A stretch of DNA of 64,000 nucleotides from Chaetoceros tenuissimus (Eukaryota > Bacillariophyta > Thalassiosirophyceae > Chaetocerotales > Chaetocerotaceae), in assembly GCA_021927905.1 (NCBI GenBank), contig BLLK01000027.1, forward strand, positions 124,001-188,000. The letters run 5' to 3'. A program made the translations under genes and the position numbers. Position 1 is the stretch's first letter, and each line of letters starts with the position of its first letter. This document shows, piece after piece, positions 63,555 through 64,000 of the stretch. The notes beneath the pieces were generated by a model. The model saw only the letters and a program-made list of their open reading frames with translations. It searched no databases and was not told the DNA's origin.

Positions 63555-64000
63555 TTACTCTATTGAAAGGTCCTTTTTATGCATACTTTTTAACAAGACA
63601 TTCTTTGCATGGGAATCAAGTGCCTTTTCCTTATAGCGATGCGCTCTTTTCTTGGTTTTTTCGGCCAATGCCTGAGCATTCTTTCGCTCCTGTACTTCGT
63701 AGTCTAACAGTTTTGCAGTCTCTTTGAGCTTACCTCGCAACTCAGCCACTGTATCTTCAAGCTTTGAATTTTCATTCATGGTTGTGTTTTTTGCATCAGT
63801 CGAATCATTCAGCTCATTCTGTAAATGTGTACACTTTGCAATTGTCTTCTCCAGCAGATCCTCCAGTGACTGGCATTTTTCCTTGACAAATTGATTCTCG
63901 TTAACCAATAAATGTTGTTTTTGAGTGGATTCTTTCAAGTCTAGCTCTGATTGGGAGAGACTTACTTCAAGCTCTGCATTCCGTAAAAGCAGTTTTGTGG
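63555..64000 (-). CDS. Coiled-coil protein, 3' end only
   Basis: The frame is open to the window edge, so the gene starts beyond base 64000. The visible ~148 residues are continuous heptad-type coiled coil (LLLRNAELEVSLSQSELDLKEST, LRGKLKETAKLLDYEVQERKNAQALAEKTKKRAHRYKEKALDSH), ending HKKDLSIE. The composition fits a structural or centrosomal/myosin-tail-like protein; identity cannot be decided. An internal donor-like GTAAGT near 63954 is translated as VS in this frame and need not be used. Confidence 0.7.
   Translation of the reverse strand, partial: TKLLLRNAELEVSLSQSELDLKESTQKQHLLVNENQFVKEKCQSLEDLLEKTIAKCTHLQNELNDSTDAKNTTMNENSKLEDTVAELRGKLKETAKLLDYEVQERKNAQALAEKTKKRAHRYKEKALDSHAKNVLLKSMHKKDLSIE

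Overview
This is eukaryotic nuclear DNA, most likely from a stramenopile alga and probably a diatom. The genes are compact, with few introns, mostly 60-112 nt with GT..AG ends. Two proteins carry presequences of the complex-plastid type: a signal peptide followed by a Phe at the predicted cleavage site (GNAFANP in the UDP-sugar pyrophosphorylase, VGAFTAN in a small protein). There is also an LCIB/theta-carbonic-anhydrase homologue. Genus and species cannot be read from the window.

Layout. 1-14.6 kb: 5' part of a mitochondrial m-AAA protease (FtsH/AFG3), a plasmepsin-V-like aspartyl protease, an MSS51-C-domain protein, a bestrophin, a damaged D-2-hydroxyacid dehydrogenase, an LCIB-type carbonic anhydrase with an EF-hand-like loop, a plastid-targeted UDP-sugar pyrophosphorylase and a small plastid-type protein. 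A hAT-like MITE (10249-10917) lies between the carbonic anhydrase and the pyrophosphorylase.

15.3-20.4 kb: the accessory region. Two convergent genes face each other: an unknown Cys-rich protein and a large tyrosine-recombinase/Crypton-like protein. Each appears to start with a tiny exon followed by a long intron packed with copies of an AGTAATTA-type motif in both orientations. I read this as a two-gene mobile element and the best candidate here for an undescribed system. A 472-bp foldback element with a perfect 8-bp target duplication follows, ending only 52 bp before a PLP-homeostasis gene.

20.4-47.8 kb: housekeeping genes. PLPBP/YggS, acyl-CoA dehydrogenase, an ankyrin-TRP channel, Nup98-Nup96, TRAPPC11, SmF (with an exon whose only coding content is the ATG), NFU1, a NudC-family protein, a gamma-glutamylcyclotransferase-like protein, a Gln-rich bZIP factor and a Cys-rich zinc-binding protein.

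48.4-64 kb: RAD5/HLTF, peroxisomal malate synthase, a rhomboid protease, an inositol/sugar transporter, an alpha/beta hydrolase, an MMS2/UEV ubiquitin-conjugating variant, a TPR-like protein assembled here from two exons, and the 3' part of a coiled-coil gene that leaves the window.

Functional links. RAD5 and the MMS2-type protein belong to one pathway (PCNA polyubiquitylation). The bestrophin and LCIB-type proteins are both families used in inorganic-carbon handling. Exon joins were accepted only when GT/AG ends, reading phase and family continuity agreed. No search or expression evidence was available.
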